From Talinum fruticosum (taxonomy: Eukaryota; Streptophyta; Magnoliopsida; Caryophyllales; Talinaceae), in assembly GCA_021018815.1 (NCBI GenBank), contig JAITYX010000087.1, forward strand, positions 1,120,001 through 1,184,000: a stretch of 64,000 nucleotides of DNA, read 5' to 3'. The position numbers and the translations under genes are program-made. Under the pieces are notes generated by a model that was not told the origin of the DNA, ran no database searches, and saw only the letters and a program-made list of their open reading frames with translations. This document shows positions 23,076 to 34,391 of the stretch, in pieces. Position 1 is the stretch's first letter. Every line of letters starts with the position of its first letter.

Positions 23076-24180
23076 ATGGATCTGGTGGATGATGTTGACA
23101 ATGAGTTCAATCAATGACTCAAGGAAATGATGAACTCTTTCAGGTATAAAAAAACCTCTGCGTCTCGCTATTTTATTGAAAACATGAAATCCATGATAAG
23201 TGTTAACATCAATTGGTATCTTATTCATATTGGGATGTAGATAAACATGTTTTTAGATTTGCGAGAAGAAGAAATGTGCCCCTTCGTGGAAGAAATTGAG
23301 AAGATGTTAGGGTTGGATTCTACCCATTCTTTGATTGCCCCTAGGAACTTTTATGGGAACTATATGCATGAAAATACTATCTTATTGGAGAACGTTCTTG
23401 ACGGATTTATGCCTACCTATAGTAGTTCTGTGAAATAGAATATAAAGAAGTTAGGAAAAATGTATGCCTCTTATTGATTCTTAGGATCTATTTAAGGGAA
23501 AAGTTGGAATGTTCGAGTTTAAGATGTTTGAGTTTGATTGTCTCTCTTAAGAGATGAGGGAGGTTAGGCACTATTATATTTGGAGAAACCTTACTTGCAT
23601 TGGACACATGTGTAGGGAAACTCTTTCGTAATGGGTTTCCCTTACTGGTGTATATGTGGCTTGGTGGGAAGTTTAAATCGGTAAAGCCCCTAAACTTCCC
23701 TATCTTCCAAAACATTTTCTTGGTCGAGAAAGTTCTCAAAAATTTTGACTATTGAATTATCGGGTTTTTGGCAGTCAAGATTTGATATAAAAGATGTTGA
23801 ATGGCTCGGTGCTTATCCGAATCTGTGTGAGGTGATTATCGATCTTGGACCATGATGGAGTAGTCCTACCAACCTTTAACTATATCACCTTTTATCATCC
23901 GTGGAGAGTACTTCGTCAAATTGGACATCGCCAAATAATGCTCCAGTTGCCTACCAAGAAATGCCACAATAAGGCCATTGTCGGTTCGGATTTCCAAGAC
24001 CTTCATTCAATCCGGCATGGAAGGAACCCCATTTATCTCCTTCCTACTCTTATAAACAAGAGAATGGATCCATCTTATCGTGTTTGGCTTCATGGAGATC
24101 TAGTCATTGGTGGTCATATTAGCTGAACAAGAAAGGGGATATGGCCATGGTACGAGTCTTTTTGGACGAGGGAGTAACTC
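23076..24180 (+). pseudogene. Decayed plus-strand ORF, possibly DUF7745/plant-mobile-domain-like
   Basis: From the ATG at 23076 one frame runs to 23438, interrupted only by TGA at codon 14 and TAG near codon 56. The longest clean piece (23247-23438) carries LREEEMCPFVEEIEKMLGL and LIAPRNFY, resembling the 'L-PT-EE---ll-l' segment of the plant mobile domain/DUF7745 proteins found beside Gypsy elements. Beyond 23438 protein-like pieces continue in shifted frames to about 24180 (VEWLGAYPNLCEVIIDLGP, then FNYITFYHPWRVLRQIGHRQIMLQLP at 23872-23949). The family call rests on pattern memory and is uncertain. What is visible is a long ORF broken by stops and frameshifts between two Gypsy copies and opposite to them. 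Confidence 0.45.
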
Positions 24181-24324
24181 TTCGGGTTTTACTCATACAA
24201 GGTCTATGTGGGATTAATTTTTTTCTTAGCTTGTAAGCAAACCTTCCTTTTGGAAAACAAGGTGGTTAATATGTATGGCGAGTACTTCTATTAAGCTCCC
24301 ATAACATGTCTTTGTGCTCACTGT

Positions 24325-24460
24325 AATGGCTCTCAAAACCCTAAGTTATGCATGGCTACTAAAGCCTTATGTAATAAATGGCTCTTAAAGCCTTAGGTTA
24401 TGAAGGGCGTATGTAATAAACGACTCTTCAAGCCTTAAATTATTAATGAACCTTATCATA
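24325..24460. repeat. ~42-bp tandem repeat, 3 copies
   Basis: Units contain ATGGCTCTTAAAGCCTTA and TTATG...TATGTAATAA. The middle copy is 42 bp. The third copy is partial (GACTCTTCAAGCCTTAAATTATT). Confidence 0.8.
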
Positions 24461-24481
24461 GTTATTTGTTATTTTATTTAT

Positions 24482-24542
24482 TCATTTATTTTATTTATAT
24501 TATATATTATATTATATTATATATATACATATATATATATAT
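24482..24542. repeat. AT microsatellite
   Basis: About 60 bp of TATTATAT-type sequence ending in (AT)n. Confidence 0.9.
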
Positions 24543-24828
24543 TCTTCAATGGAATAAGGGTTTCATTATATGACGTCCGCATCTTCATCCACCAAAAAGA
24601 CTAACGAGTATATTCTCGGGTATAATCAAACACTCTCATTTAAAAAAAAAAAAGCTGGACAATTATAAGGAGGAGATCTACTACATGTAGAATTTCTTAA
24701 GTTGGTCAAGATTGGTAAAATTGGAAAATTAATTCCCATCTAAATCAACAAGCTTGACTGCGTCAGGCATTTGTGATCTCTTTAACCAAATATGGTCCAT
24801 ACCAATTAGGACAAAACTTGCCCTATGA

Positions 24829-25080
24829 TCATATAGTGGGGCACAACTTTCCTTCATCACAAGGTCGCCCACCTAAATGCCTCTTGTTCAAACCTTTTTT
24901 TGAAAACTCGTGCCATATGTTTCGATATCCTTGGATGTGATGTAAGGTTGTAAGTCTCTGTTCATCTAGAAATGCCAACTCTTCATACCTTGCTTGATAC
25001 CGTTGATCCTCTAAGAGTTCACTTACGGCCATAACCCTTATTGATTGTATCTCCACCTCAATTGGTAGCATAGGTTCCAT
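24829..25080 (-). pseudogene. Gypsy B integrase C-terminal region
   Basis: An 83-codon frame: MEPMLPIEVEIQSIRVMAV, then ELLEDQRYQARYEELAFLDEQRLTTLHHIQGY, matching the 'GMEAVLPIEVEIPSLRVL...L-E-RYE-L--LDE-R' motif of plant Gypsy integrases. The expected GDLVLK end is altered (CDEGKLC). Confidence 0.8.
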
Positions 25081-25239
25081 ACCCTAAACTAAAGCATATG
25101 GTGTAGTACTGATTGGTATACAAATTAAATATTGGTAGCCCCAAAGTGCATAAGGGATTTTTTCTGGCCACTCTTGCGTCCTTTCAGTCATTTGTGGCAT
25201 AATATTATGAATGGTTTGGTTGGCAACCTCAATCTGCCT

Positions 25240-25640
25240 CATTGGATTGCGGGCAATATGGAGATTATTTATTATGCTTGATTTTGTACTTACGCAGGGT
25301 TTTCAAGTCTCCCTTAAATTGTGAACCATTATCCAAAAACATCTCAAAAGGACCCATACCTACAAATGATGTTGTTAATAAGGAACTTGGTCAATTGTTT
25401 TGCCCTCGGTTTAGAAAAGAAGCGGCTTCAACCCACTTAGAAAACTAATCCACGACTACCAAGATGTATTGATGACCGTTAGAGGCTTTTGGTTTGATTT
25501 TCCCGATGATGTTGATTTTCCAAGTGGATAAAAGCCAAGAGGATGTGAGATTATAGAGCTCAACTGGCGGCATGTGATTAAGATTAGCAAACACCGACAT
25601 TTTTAATAAGATCAAACAAATTGAAAACAATCACATTCCA
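25240..25640 (-). pseudogene. Gypsy B integrase core
   Basis: The minus-strand frame at 25630-25445 contains SSWLLSTWKINIIGKIKPKASNGHQYILVVVD, the first catalytic Asp block (WPFSTWGIDIIG in intact relatives) with the first Asp changed to Asn (INIIG). The rest of the core is spread over broken frames down to about 25240. Confidence 0.75.
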
Positions 25641-26099
25641 TGATCTTCCGAGTAATAACCAAGACGCTCGATCTTTCGACTAGCATTCTTCCATTCATGT
25701 GTGATCCATACTCTCCACCGTGAATTTCTTCCATAACCCATTTTGCTTCCTTCTCACCAATTCAGAGTTGAAGCGTTCCATCAAACATTTTATGATATAA
25801 GGTATCTCTGTGCATTATAAATTAAGCGATCAGGCGTCGATTGCGAGTTGATCCTTTTATAACTCCCGTCAAGATATTCTATACTTTCGAGGTATTGTTG
25901 AATATTAATGAACGAAGGATTATCACTTTCTTCAATAGTTATGTCATTATTGTTGCCCTCCACAATTAGTTGTTGTTGTTCTTCAATTGTTACATATTGT
26001 ACCCTAACTTCGGTTTCCTAGTTCAATGTAGATGCCATGGTGGCCAAAGCATCCGTAAAAAAATTTCTCATGAAAGGTGTCGAAATTGATTTCATTGAC

Positions 26100-26740
26100 C
26101 TATGAGACTAGTTGTTGAAGGTAATCCAAATATGCACGGAGTCGTTCATCTTTGACTTTCCACGCCCTAATAGTTTGTGTTATGATAAGGTTGGAATCTC
26201 TATAAAAGACTAAGTGCTTAGACCAACTTGCTAAAGCGACCTTGACCATAAATGTAGGCTTCATATTCTGCAATATTGTTGCTACTTGAAAAAAAAAAAA
26301 AAATTTTATCGCAAAAGGAACATGAAACCCATCGGGATCCACTAATAAAACTTCGATACCATTACCCTCTCTATTTGAAGAACCATCAAAATACATTTTC
26401 CAACACGCAACCTTGCTTTTGCAAAGATGCTCATCGGAAATTCATCTTCGGATATAGGTGTCTCTGCTAGCTCATCTGCAATGACTCTTCCTTTAACGAG
26501 ACTTTTAAGTAATGGAATGAATATTAAAATCGGAGAGTTGAGAATGCCATATGGCCAACCTTTCACTTTGAATCGATTTCTTAAATAGGTACTTGATCGG
26601 ATCAAATCTAGAAACTAGGTAAGTCGTGTCGACTTGTGGGTAATGACGGAGTTTCTTCATAACAAAAACAAAAGAGATACAAATACGTTCAAATAAAGAG
26701 TATTTAGTTTCATATTCTAAGATATTCTTACTTAGGTAAT
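26100..26740 (-). pseudogene. Gypsy B RNase H remnant
   Basis: The frame at 26396-26100 begins MYFDGSSNREGNGIEVLLVDPDGFHVPFAIKF (RNase H first Asp, DGSS) and continues with KHLVFYRDSNLIITQ and LRAYLDYLQQLV. An upstream frame holds MIRSSTYLRNRFKVKGW and GRVIADELAE. Together they repeat the Gypsy A layout; a poly-A run at 26285-26301 marks a local slippage site. Confidence 0.78.
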
Positions 26741-26979
26741 AGATGGCGACTTCCTTCTTAGTACCATCTTGGTGATCTTTGCGATCGTCAAATATAAGAT
26801 GAGTGGTTCATTAGGCGAGAAGGCATCAAGACGAGCGGGTTGATGAGATAGATTTTCAAATATTATAAAGCTTCCTGGTATTCCTCATTCCACTTGTTTA
26901 GAAACTCTTTTCTTAAGAAGTCAAAATACAAGCTCACACTTCATGGTCAATTGAGATATAAATCGACTAATGTATTGGA

Positions 26980-27560
26980 GTCGTCCTAGAAACCCGAAAT
27001 TTGTTTTTAGTTTTAGGAAAGGACTGACTTTATGATTTCCTTGGCTTTATCGGGATCAATTTCAATGCCTTCATCGCTCACAACAAAACCCAACTATGTC
27101 CCGGAAATAACACCACGTACACACTTTTGTGGGGTTAACCTTAGCTTGAACTTCCTCATGAGATCAAAAAATGTTTTGTTGTGCTACAATATTATTGTCT
27201 TGTTCACGGCTCTTCACAATCATATCATCAACATATACCTCAACAATGATATGTATTTCAACATGGAGGATAGTAGTTGCTGCTCATTCATGAGTTGCCC
27301 CAACCATTTTTAACCCAAAAGGCATAACTTTGTAGTAGAAAACACCACATGGAGTGATGAATTAGGCTTTTATCATGTCCTCTAAAGCCATAAAAATTTG
27401 ATTATATTCCATCCATGAAGGAAAACATAATGTGATCGGTTGTATTATAAACCTACATATCGATGTGAGGAAATGGAAAACAACATTTTGGTGAAAATGT
27501 ACTCAAATGTTTAAAGTCGACACACATCCGGATTCGCCTTTTTTTTGGAACTACCATAAT
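26980..27560 (-). pseudogene. Gypsy B reverse transcriptase remnant
   Basis: It aligns with the RT of copy A (18546-19060) at an offset near 8.46 kb. Peptide blocks such as VFYYKVMPFGLK, a MI-KSREQ... block and AMKALKLT can be pieced together only across frames. The region is more decayed than in copy A. Confidence 0.65.
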
Positions 27561-27617
27561 GTTTGCAAGCCACTTCGGATGTTTCACAACTTTAAGAAAC
27601 CTTGCACCTAACTGCCT

Positions 27618-27977
27618 TTAAATATTTTCTTTAACCTTAAGACTTATTTCTAGCTTTATTCTTCCGGATTTTTGTTGCTTTGGCTTGCTATTTGGGTATA
27701 ATGGGATATGGTACTCGACAATCTTACATTCAATATTCAGCATATCTTTATAAGACCATACAAAAACATCTACATATTCGGCAAGTAATGCAATGAATGA
27801 ATCCTTTTCTTCTTCGGAAAGAGAAGACCATATCTTGAGTGGTTTGACATCCTGTTCGGTGCCTATGTTGATCATGGTTGGTGTTTCTACTGGAGTTATG
27901 GAAGGTTTGCATGCCTCATATGGATCATCTTCGAGACAAGATTTCATGTTCGCACATAATAGTTTGTACGGATGCAT
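27618..27977 (-). pseudogene. Gypsy B protease-RT linker
   Basis: A 119-codon frame: DPYEACKPSITPVETPTMINIGTEQD, then IWSSLSEEEKDSFIALLAEYVDVFVWSYKDM, then EYHIPLYPNSKPKQQKSGRI. This is the conserved segment before RT in plant Tat-type Gypsy pols (family: INIGTEE...LSEEE---I-LLKEY-DVFAWSY-DM). It is the longest intact stretch in the copy. Confidence 0.82.
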
Positions 27978-29480
27978 GTTCGGATGATACGAAGGATTTT
28001 AAATCTTCGAGTGGATATAAGTTCGGGATGGTGTGAAGGGAATCATAGTTATCTCGTTGATGAAGAGGTTTGGTTTGTGTCGTACACCTCGACATTGGAT
28101 GAGTATCGGAGGAAAATGTTATTGTAGTTTCCAAGGTGATTGTTTTTCCATTGATTGGTTAATGATTTTGTTGGTCTCCTTGTTATTTGCTAGTAATAAG
28201 ACACATAGGGTCAAAGATGTCTTCTTCCAATCCAGGAAAATAAAACATTCAATTGAGGACACAATACTGAACGCTCTCGATCCAATCTGGGCATGACTCT
28301 TCCATTTTTCCGAAATAGCCTAAGTTTTCGCCACTTCTTCTTATTGGATGCTATTGAAAATTATTTCCAATCTTGGGAGGGTTTTCTTGATATTATGATT
28401 GTACCAAGGCTAAGGAAAGCCATAAAATGGTTCGGATTCTCCTGGGCATATAAACCATCCATTCAAAGTATTTCGCGATGCCTTCTTTAAATTATTCTTG
28501 GTTGGGTAAGTAATCTAAACCGGCTCGATCTTCATTTTCCAATGTTGTGATCAGTTCACAAATTCCTCTTCCTCCTTTCCCTAGACCTTGTATAAGAGCA
28601 TACCCTATTTTTTACATTAATGCTTCCTCTTTAAGAAATCTGTTGGAGGGTTCATAGATTGATTATTCTCATAGATTGGGTAGAAGTTGACTTTCAATGG
28701 GTAAACTCATCTTAGAAAGTTAGGGTGTATTTATGAGTTTCAGATAAGAGGCCTGCATGTATGAGATTAAAGCGAAATTCTAACATATGGGGGCCTTTTA
28801 CAAACAGGGTAGAAAATCGTTTGAAAAAGTTATGAAAGTATTTTCGAAATAAACATTTCTACATAATCCCAAATTATATATTCCCTCATTAAGATTGTTG
28901 TCCTTTGAGGATTCCTTCAAACCTTCCTTCTATGCTCCTAAAAATTATTGTTAGAATGGAACTATAAATACACATATATGGTTTTGGACTGAACCCAAAG
29001 GTTTCCTACACATCTCCGAGTGTGTGCAAGGTGTTTTATTTTGGAAAAATAGTATGTTCGAAAAATGTGCGAAAAGGAGAATCAGGTCCCTATGTAGTTC
29101 TTTTTCCTTTAGTTTTCTTTTGGCTTTTTGTTTTTAGACATTCGGGGCCCATAATGGGTTTCCTACGTACCTCTACCTATATTAGTACAAGTCTCTTACA
29201 TAATAAGAATGAGGTACATACAACTTCTGCAAAAGGGAAAATATATAGGCGGGGATTCTATTGCTCGTAGTTCTTACAAGTAATGAGCACATTGATTGAA
29301 TTAATTAACTTCACAAAATAAAAACATCTAATGACGATTCGTCGACCAATGGAGTCAAAATGTGGTCCTTCATTATCCTTTAACTTTTGAACCCTCTAAC
29401 GGAATTTCGGGCATTCATCGAAATGTGACCGTACAACATATGATATCCATAGAATTTGGAGGAGGTGGGCCCATAAGATA

Positions 29481-30822
29481 TGATGGTTTGCTCTTGGAGG
29501 GGTTAAGTCACCCTAGAGAGGGGGTGAATAGGGTGATGAAAGATTTTAGAAAAATATCTAACAACTTTGCACATATCGAAACTGAAACTAATTCGAGTCT
29601 AGAGTGGACTCATAAAGCTAAGTATACACGAAATATGTGGAAACCCTCCTGGGGCAGAAAATCACGGACGAGTGCTAATCCAAGCACCAAGTCAAATCCA
29701 CTTATTGAATCCACAATTACAAAGGACCGACTCTTACCGAATTGCTCCCTTAGACAATTCCTTTATAAGTTTTTCTAGACTTAGAAGCTCCCTTATCCGA
29801 TCTAATACTTCCTGATCGAGTTAACCCTTACGATCGGAAACAAGTTAGCTAAATTAGCCCTTACGGCTCAGTCAAGGGACTTAGAAAGAAGGTAGAAAGA
29901 GTATGACTGATTACAAGACTTTCTTTACAAGCGAGAAAGTAAGAAAATATAGATTAGGAGTTGTAAAGCGAAGATTGAGTAAGAATGTACTAAGCAAGTG
30001 TGAAGCAATTTGTTCAACAATCTTAAAGTCTTGTGGAATGGCTTCTATTTATAAGCACTAAGGTAGAATGACCGCTGAGACTAGTTACGGACTGATGAGT
30101 TTCATTTGTCGTTGTAACGGCTAGCCTAAGTCACTCAAAAAAGATCCGTTAGAGATGTGAACGTTGTGAAGTGATCCTTGACTCAAAACATGGTGTCCGA
30201 GCCATATCCGGAAATGGGTAATTTCTATCTACTGGTGTTTAATGGTTAGAAATCGACTGCTTTTGTATTTAAAAAGTAGATTGGGCTTGTTTAATCAAAC
30301 TACAAAAGCAAATCAAAATGGTACTCAAAGTATAAAAATACTTTGGTCCAAGATTAGGTAAAGATAATAATTAAATAAGATTAATTGAGCACTTAATTAT
30401 CTTCAACCTAAAATAATGGAATTTTCTAAGCCTAATATCCATTAGGTTCAGATTCCATCTTAAGTCAATCCAGTAAAATGATCAAGTTAGAAAGAATAAA
30501 ATATCGGAATTCATAAACTTGATCAAGTAAATAATTCTCAATAAATAAACTAACTTAGACAATAGAATTAACGTTGTAATTCATTTTCTCTTGAAACACA
30601 AAGTCGGTGCTCATAATAAAAGTGTTAGAGAAATTATTTACTCATGTGATTGTTACGAGTTGTGTCCGAGTGGGTTAGAAACACATTTAAGAATGTTATG
30701 CTTGAAGACCTAGGTTTCGAGTGTGTCGAACGGAATGAAAACTTAGATATGAGTTTTTATAGAGCTCAAAATGACTTAGAATCAAAACCTAAGAGAGATA
30801 GAGAGTTATACCTGAGTCTTCA
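29481..30822 (-). repeat. 3' LTR of the SIRE-like element
   Basis: 1342 bp. On the plus strand it starts TGATGGTTTGCTCTTGG and ends GAGTCTTCA, so TG...CA ends are kept. Shared landmarks with the other LTR include GTGGAAACCCTCC-GGGGC, CACCAAGTCAAATCCACT, CTTAGACAATTCCTT, TGACTGATTACAAGAC and the palindrome at 30326-30345. Confidence 0.85.
30326..30345. promoter_or_regulatory. 20-bp palindrome with TATA-like core in the LTR
   Basis: Arms CAAAGTAT and ATACTTTG are separated by AAAA. The same palindrome occurs at the equivalent place in the LTR scrap (2888-2907) and, with a 3-bp loop, in the other LTR (38666-38684). The A/T core could serve as a TATA element for the minus-strand promoter. Confidence 0.5.
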
Positions 30823-30838
30823 ATCTCCCCTTTTTGAT
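30823..30838 (-). other. Polypurine tract of the SIRE-like element
   Basis: On the minus strand AAAAAGGGGAGAT directly precedes the LTR start TGAAGACTC. This is the plus-strand primer site expected at the inner edge of a 3' LTR. Confidence 0.75.
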
Positions 30839-31545
30839 GAAAGGCATTCCATAATTAAGATAGAAACTAATCAATTCGGAGAGTTAAGTTTTCATAGAGA
30901 AATGATCGAGCACGAGTATTTATCGGGACAAAACATTTTTACGTTCAGCTCAGATTAAAACATAACTCGAGAACATGTTTCTTGAAGTAATCGGGGCTAA
31001 GATTTCAGAGCAAATATGTTAAAGAGTAAAGATAATATCGGAGTAAATATAAAACATGTACTCGAAACAAATATGCTCGAAATAAGCTAATTTCATTCAT
31101 TGTAAGAAACATTTGTGTAGGAACAAAATAAAATAAAGTAAACTCGAGAAAAACAACTAAGGGGAAAAAAAAAAAAAAACCTCTCCCTAAACCAAACATC
31201 TATTTTCTATGTTTTCTCTCCCCTATATATTTCAGGAAAAAAATAACAAAATGAGAGAGGAAAGAACAAGTAAATACATCGGATGTTGGACAAAACAAAA
31301 TAATGAAAAACAAAGAAATTCTAAGTTAGAAATTAGGAGGGACGGGCGAGTTTGGCGTGAAGTGGAAGATCGAGTAGTGCGCCTTCGCCTATATGCTTGA
31401 GTGGAAGTAGTCGGGCGAGGTGGCATCGAGAATGGGTACATCCGGAAGTGGAGAAATCCTGGTTCTATGAACCAAAGGCATATCATCCTCTTTTTTCCTC
31501 TTCATCAGCAAAAACTATAGCTGGCTGAGCTTACGAGGCAAGGGC

Positions 31546-32600
31546 ATTAGGCGGCCAACTTCACTAGCTTCTTCGAGGCACTCTGGGTATGATCCGAAGA
31601 TATCACCTCGGGTTCTTTGTTGCCCCGGTCCTCGGGTTGAGCATCTTCTTCCTCCTTTTCTTCTTCTTTTTCTTCTCCTCCTTCGACCTCTCCATGTCCT
31701 TCTACTTCTTCTTCGACCTCTTCGAGTTGGACTTAGAAGGGCTAGAGGACTCCTCAGATTCTTCGAGAGGATTATGAGTCCTCGGCTGCCATTGATCTTC
31801 TCTCTTGGAGGCACGGAATTTGATCGCATTGTTGCTTGATCACCTCCTTGAGCTTAGAAATCAAATCTTGACTCTCCTTGAGCTAAGTTTGAGCCTAGCT
31901 TTCCATCGAGTCAAAGTTGAGATGTAAGCCTGGAAAGAGCTCGAGTTGATTTCAACTCTAAAGCAAGAGAAGCAAGTTTATAGGCAACTTTCTCAAGAAG
32001 CTCAATAGAAGGGGCAGGCAGAGAAGTAGAAGGTCCAACGAGTTAGATGTAGAACCTCTAGAATTGTCGAGTCCGAGGTGGAGGAGAAGGAGGTGGTAAC
32101 TCAAACGAGTGAACCAAGACACCGAGGCTTGACTTCCTGGTATCCAAGACCCATAAGTTCACTCCTACCAAGACAAACGGCGGGCTCCAAGACAGATTTA
32201 GGGTCAATAGGAAGAGCGACCCCAAAGCGATTGAAAACAGCGGTGAGAAAAGCTCAGAAAGGATATGGAGTCTTCTTAGAAGGAACAGAGGCTATCTACT
32301 CCAAGATGAATGGAAAGAGGTCTATTTCGTAGCCCTCAAGAATGTCATAGAGAACCTTTAAAACTTTGGAGTTGGGGTTCTCTTTAGACGGGTAATAGGA
32401 GAAGAAAGTCCTCATCGGAATGAAACACGGAATCTCGGCTTCTGCGATCATCCGAGTCACAAAAAGTTCTTTATGGACTAAGAAGGCTCGTTAGTGTATT
32501 TTGCAAAAAGTCATTAGAGACTTCGGTGAAAGGAATTGGATTGGAGTTGAGAAAGAGGCTCTTCATGTTGAAAAGTTTGTGAAGTAAGGTAAGATTGATC
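31546..32600 (-). pseudogene. Extra ORF downstream of pol, acidic C-terminus
   Basis: Between RNase H and the 3' LTR about 1 kb carries further coding-like sequence on the minus strand. Its last part (about 31780-31546) reads in one frame as a very acidic stretch rich in E, V and G (EEVEEEVEGHGEVEGG, EEKEEE), then DAQPEDRGNKEPEVISS and a stop (TAA) at 31546-31548. Further upstream are pieces such as MRTFFSYYP and IPCFIP. An additional ORF in this place is known from SIRE-type Copia elements (sometimes called env-like). I see no clear transmembrane segment, so I do not call it an envelope. Stops occur in the upstream half. Confidence 0.5.
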
Positions 32601-32639
32601 CAAACGGTCTTACCTTCAATAACACATAATCATCCATTG

Positions 32640-33300
32640 ATCATGCCAAGCTCATTCCTAATAAAGCAAAACCGATCCTCACTAAGTGGCTTAGTAAAGA
32701 TATTAGCTAATTGAAGTTTGGTAGGAATGAATTCAAGTTCAATATCACTTTTCTCAAAATGGTCTCTTAGAAAATGGTACCGACCTCAATGTGTTTTGTC
32801 TTTGAGTGTTGAAGCTGGGTTCTTGGTGATGCTAATTGCACTTTGATTGTCACACTTGATTGGAATTGATTTGAATGTAAGTCCAATATCTTTCAAGTGT
32901 TGCTTGATCCATAATATCTTAGCACGGCATGCTCCAGCTGCAATATACTCGGCTTCGGCGGTTGAGAGAGCTACTAAGTTTTGCTTCTTTGAGTGCCAAG
33001 ATATCGGGATTGACCCGAAAGCTGGCGAGGCTCTGAGGTGCTCTTTCTATCAACTTTATACCCAGTATAGTCAGCATCCGAGTATCCGGTGAGAGTCATT
33101 TATGAGTCTCTTGAGTACCATAGACCTAGATTATGAGTCCCTGCAAGATATCTGAATATTCTCTTCACCGCGAGTGAGATGTGATTCTTTTGGATTAGCT
33201 TAAAATCTTGCGCACGAGACATACACTAAACATTATGTCGGGTCTACTAGAAGTAAGATATAGCAAAGATCCAATCATACCTCGATAGAGTTTCGATCTA
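32640..33300 (-). pseudogene. SIRE-like RNase H
   Basis: Minus-strand translation across frames gives the Copia RNase H order: SGFRVNPDILALK-like block, STAEAEYIAAGACRA, ILWIKQHLKDIGLTF, IPIKCDNQSAISITKNP, KTH-GRYHFLRDHFEK and the FIPTKLQLANIFTKPL end. Several frameshifts and stops are present. Confidence 0.78.
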
Positions 33301-33305
33301 CTACT

Positions 33306-34111
33306 TTACCTTTCTTGTCCGAGTCCGGTTTTATCTTCGCTACTCATAGGTGTTGCTCCATGTTTTGAGTCTTGAAGTTTGTACTTCTTTAGCGGCTCCT
33401 TGATAGACTTTGATTGATGGACATAGATGTCATCTTTGTCTTGCTTGATTTGTAGACCAAGGAAGAAATTGAGTTCTCCCATTATACTCATTTGAAATTC
33501 TGTCTCATTAACTCGGAAAAATCTCGACACGAGAATTTCATTAGTAGCTCCAAAGATTATGTCATCAACATAGATCTAAGTAATAAGAAAGTCTTTCTCC
33601 TTGGTTTTTATGAAAAGAGTCTTGTCAATCGGACCTCTTCTAAAATCATTTTCAACCAAGAAATTGCTCGGTCTTTCATACCAAGCTCAAGGAGCTTGTT
33701 TAAGACCATAAAGAACTTTTCGCAATTTGAAAACATGATTTGGAAATTCGAGTTTTCAAATCCAGGGGTTGCTCAACATAGACTTCCTCTTCAATTAAAC
33801 CATTAAGGAATACACATTTAACATCCATTTGATACAATTTGATATTCATACTAGATGCAAATGCCAATAAGATTCTAATAGCTTCAATTCGGCAACAGGT
33901 GCAAAGGTTTCCCCACAATCAATCCCTTCTTCTTGATTATAACCTTGAGCCACAAGTCTAGTCTTATTTCGACTACTAACCCATCTTCATCCAGTTTGTT
34001 CTTGAAAACCCATTTGGTTCCTATAACTAGGTGGTCGGAAGGTCGTTTGGTCGAGTCCGGACTTGGTTTCTTTCGAATTGATTGAGTTCCTCTTGCATGG
34101 CCTCTACCCAT
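33306..34111 (-). pseudogene. SIRE-like reverse transcriptase
   Basis: Frames at 34111-33884, 33918-33700 and 33530-33306 carry IGTKWVFKNKLDEDG, EAIRILLAFASSMNIKLYQMDVKCVFLNGLIEEEVYVEQP (RT palm, MDVK-FLNG) and FQMSIMGELNFFLGLQIKQ with HQSKSIKEPLKKY. The YVDD segment lies around 33550-33580 (DDIIFGA-like frame). Frameshifts separate the three pieces. Confidence 0.85.
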
Positions 34112-34391
34112 CCAGGTTCATTTAGGGTCTCTAGTGCATTTACGGGTTCGAGTTAATGAAATGAATGCGGTGAATACACATACATTTTGTAGAGAGGAAC
34201 AAGTTCTTACCCCACTTTGTTTATATCGGACAAGATGTTTTCGAGTGGGGGCTCGAAGCATATTTGAATGCTCTACTGTTCTCCGGTTTACTAGATTTGT
34301 AGGTTGAATTGGTTCATCTTCGAAGTCTATTTTGTGTGAGCTTGTTCATCTGATTGACCTTCAACATTCTAAGTTAGTCTGTTGAGTTGTC

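Larger units (their letters stand above)
24650..29480 (-). mobile_element. Gypsy (Tat-like) remnant, copy B
   Basis: Same family and orientation as copy A, with matching sequence from 25470 to 29480. Minus-strand order: gag end (about 29480-29390), protease-RT linker (27977-27618), RT (about 27560-26980), RNase H (26720-26100), integrase zinc finger and core (25950-25440) and integrase C-terminal end (25080-24829). Copy B keeps the integrase end that copy A lacks. Its gag side is cut at 29480, where the SIRE-like element begins. All domains carry stops. Confidence 0.82.

Noticed and set aside
31515..31829. Highly basic RRRRRKRRRK-like 104-codon ORF
   Set aside because: It is the out-of-frame reading of the acidic GA-rich ORF end (31780-31546); the glutamate-rich frame fits the element better.
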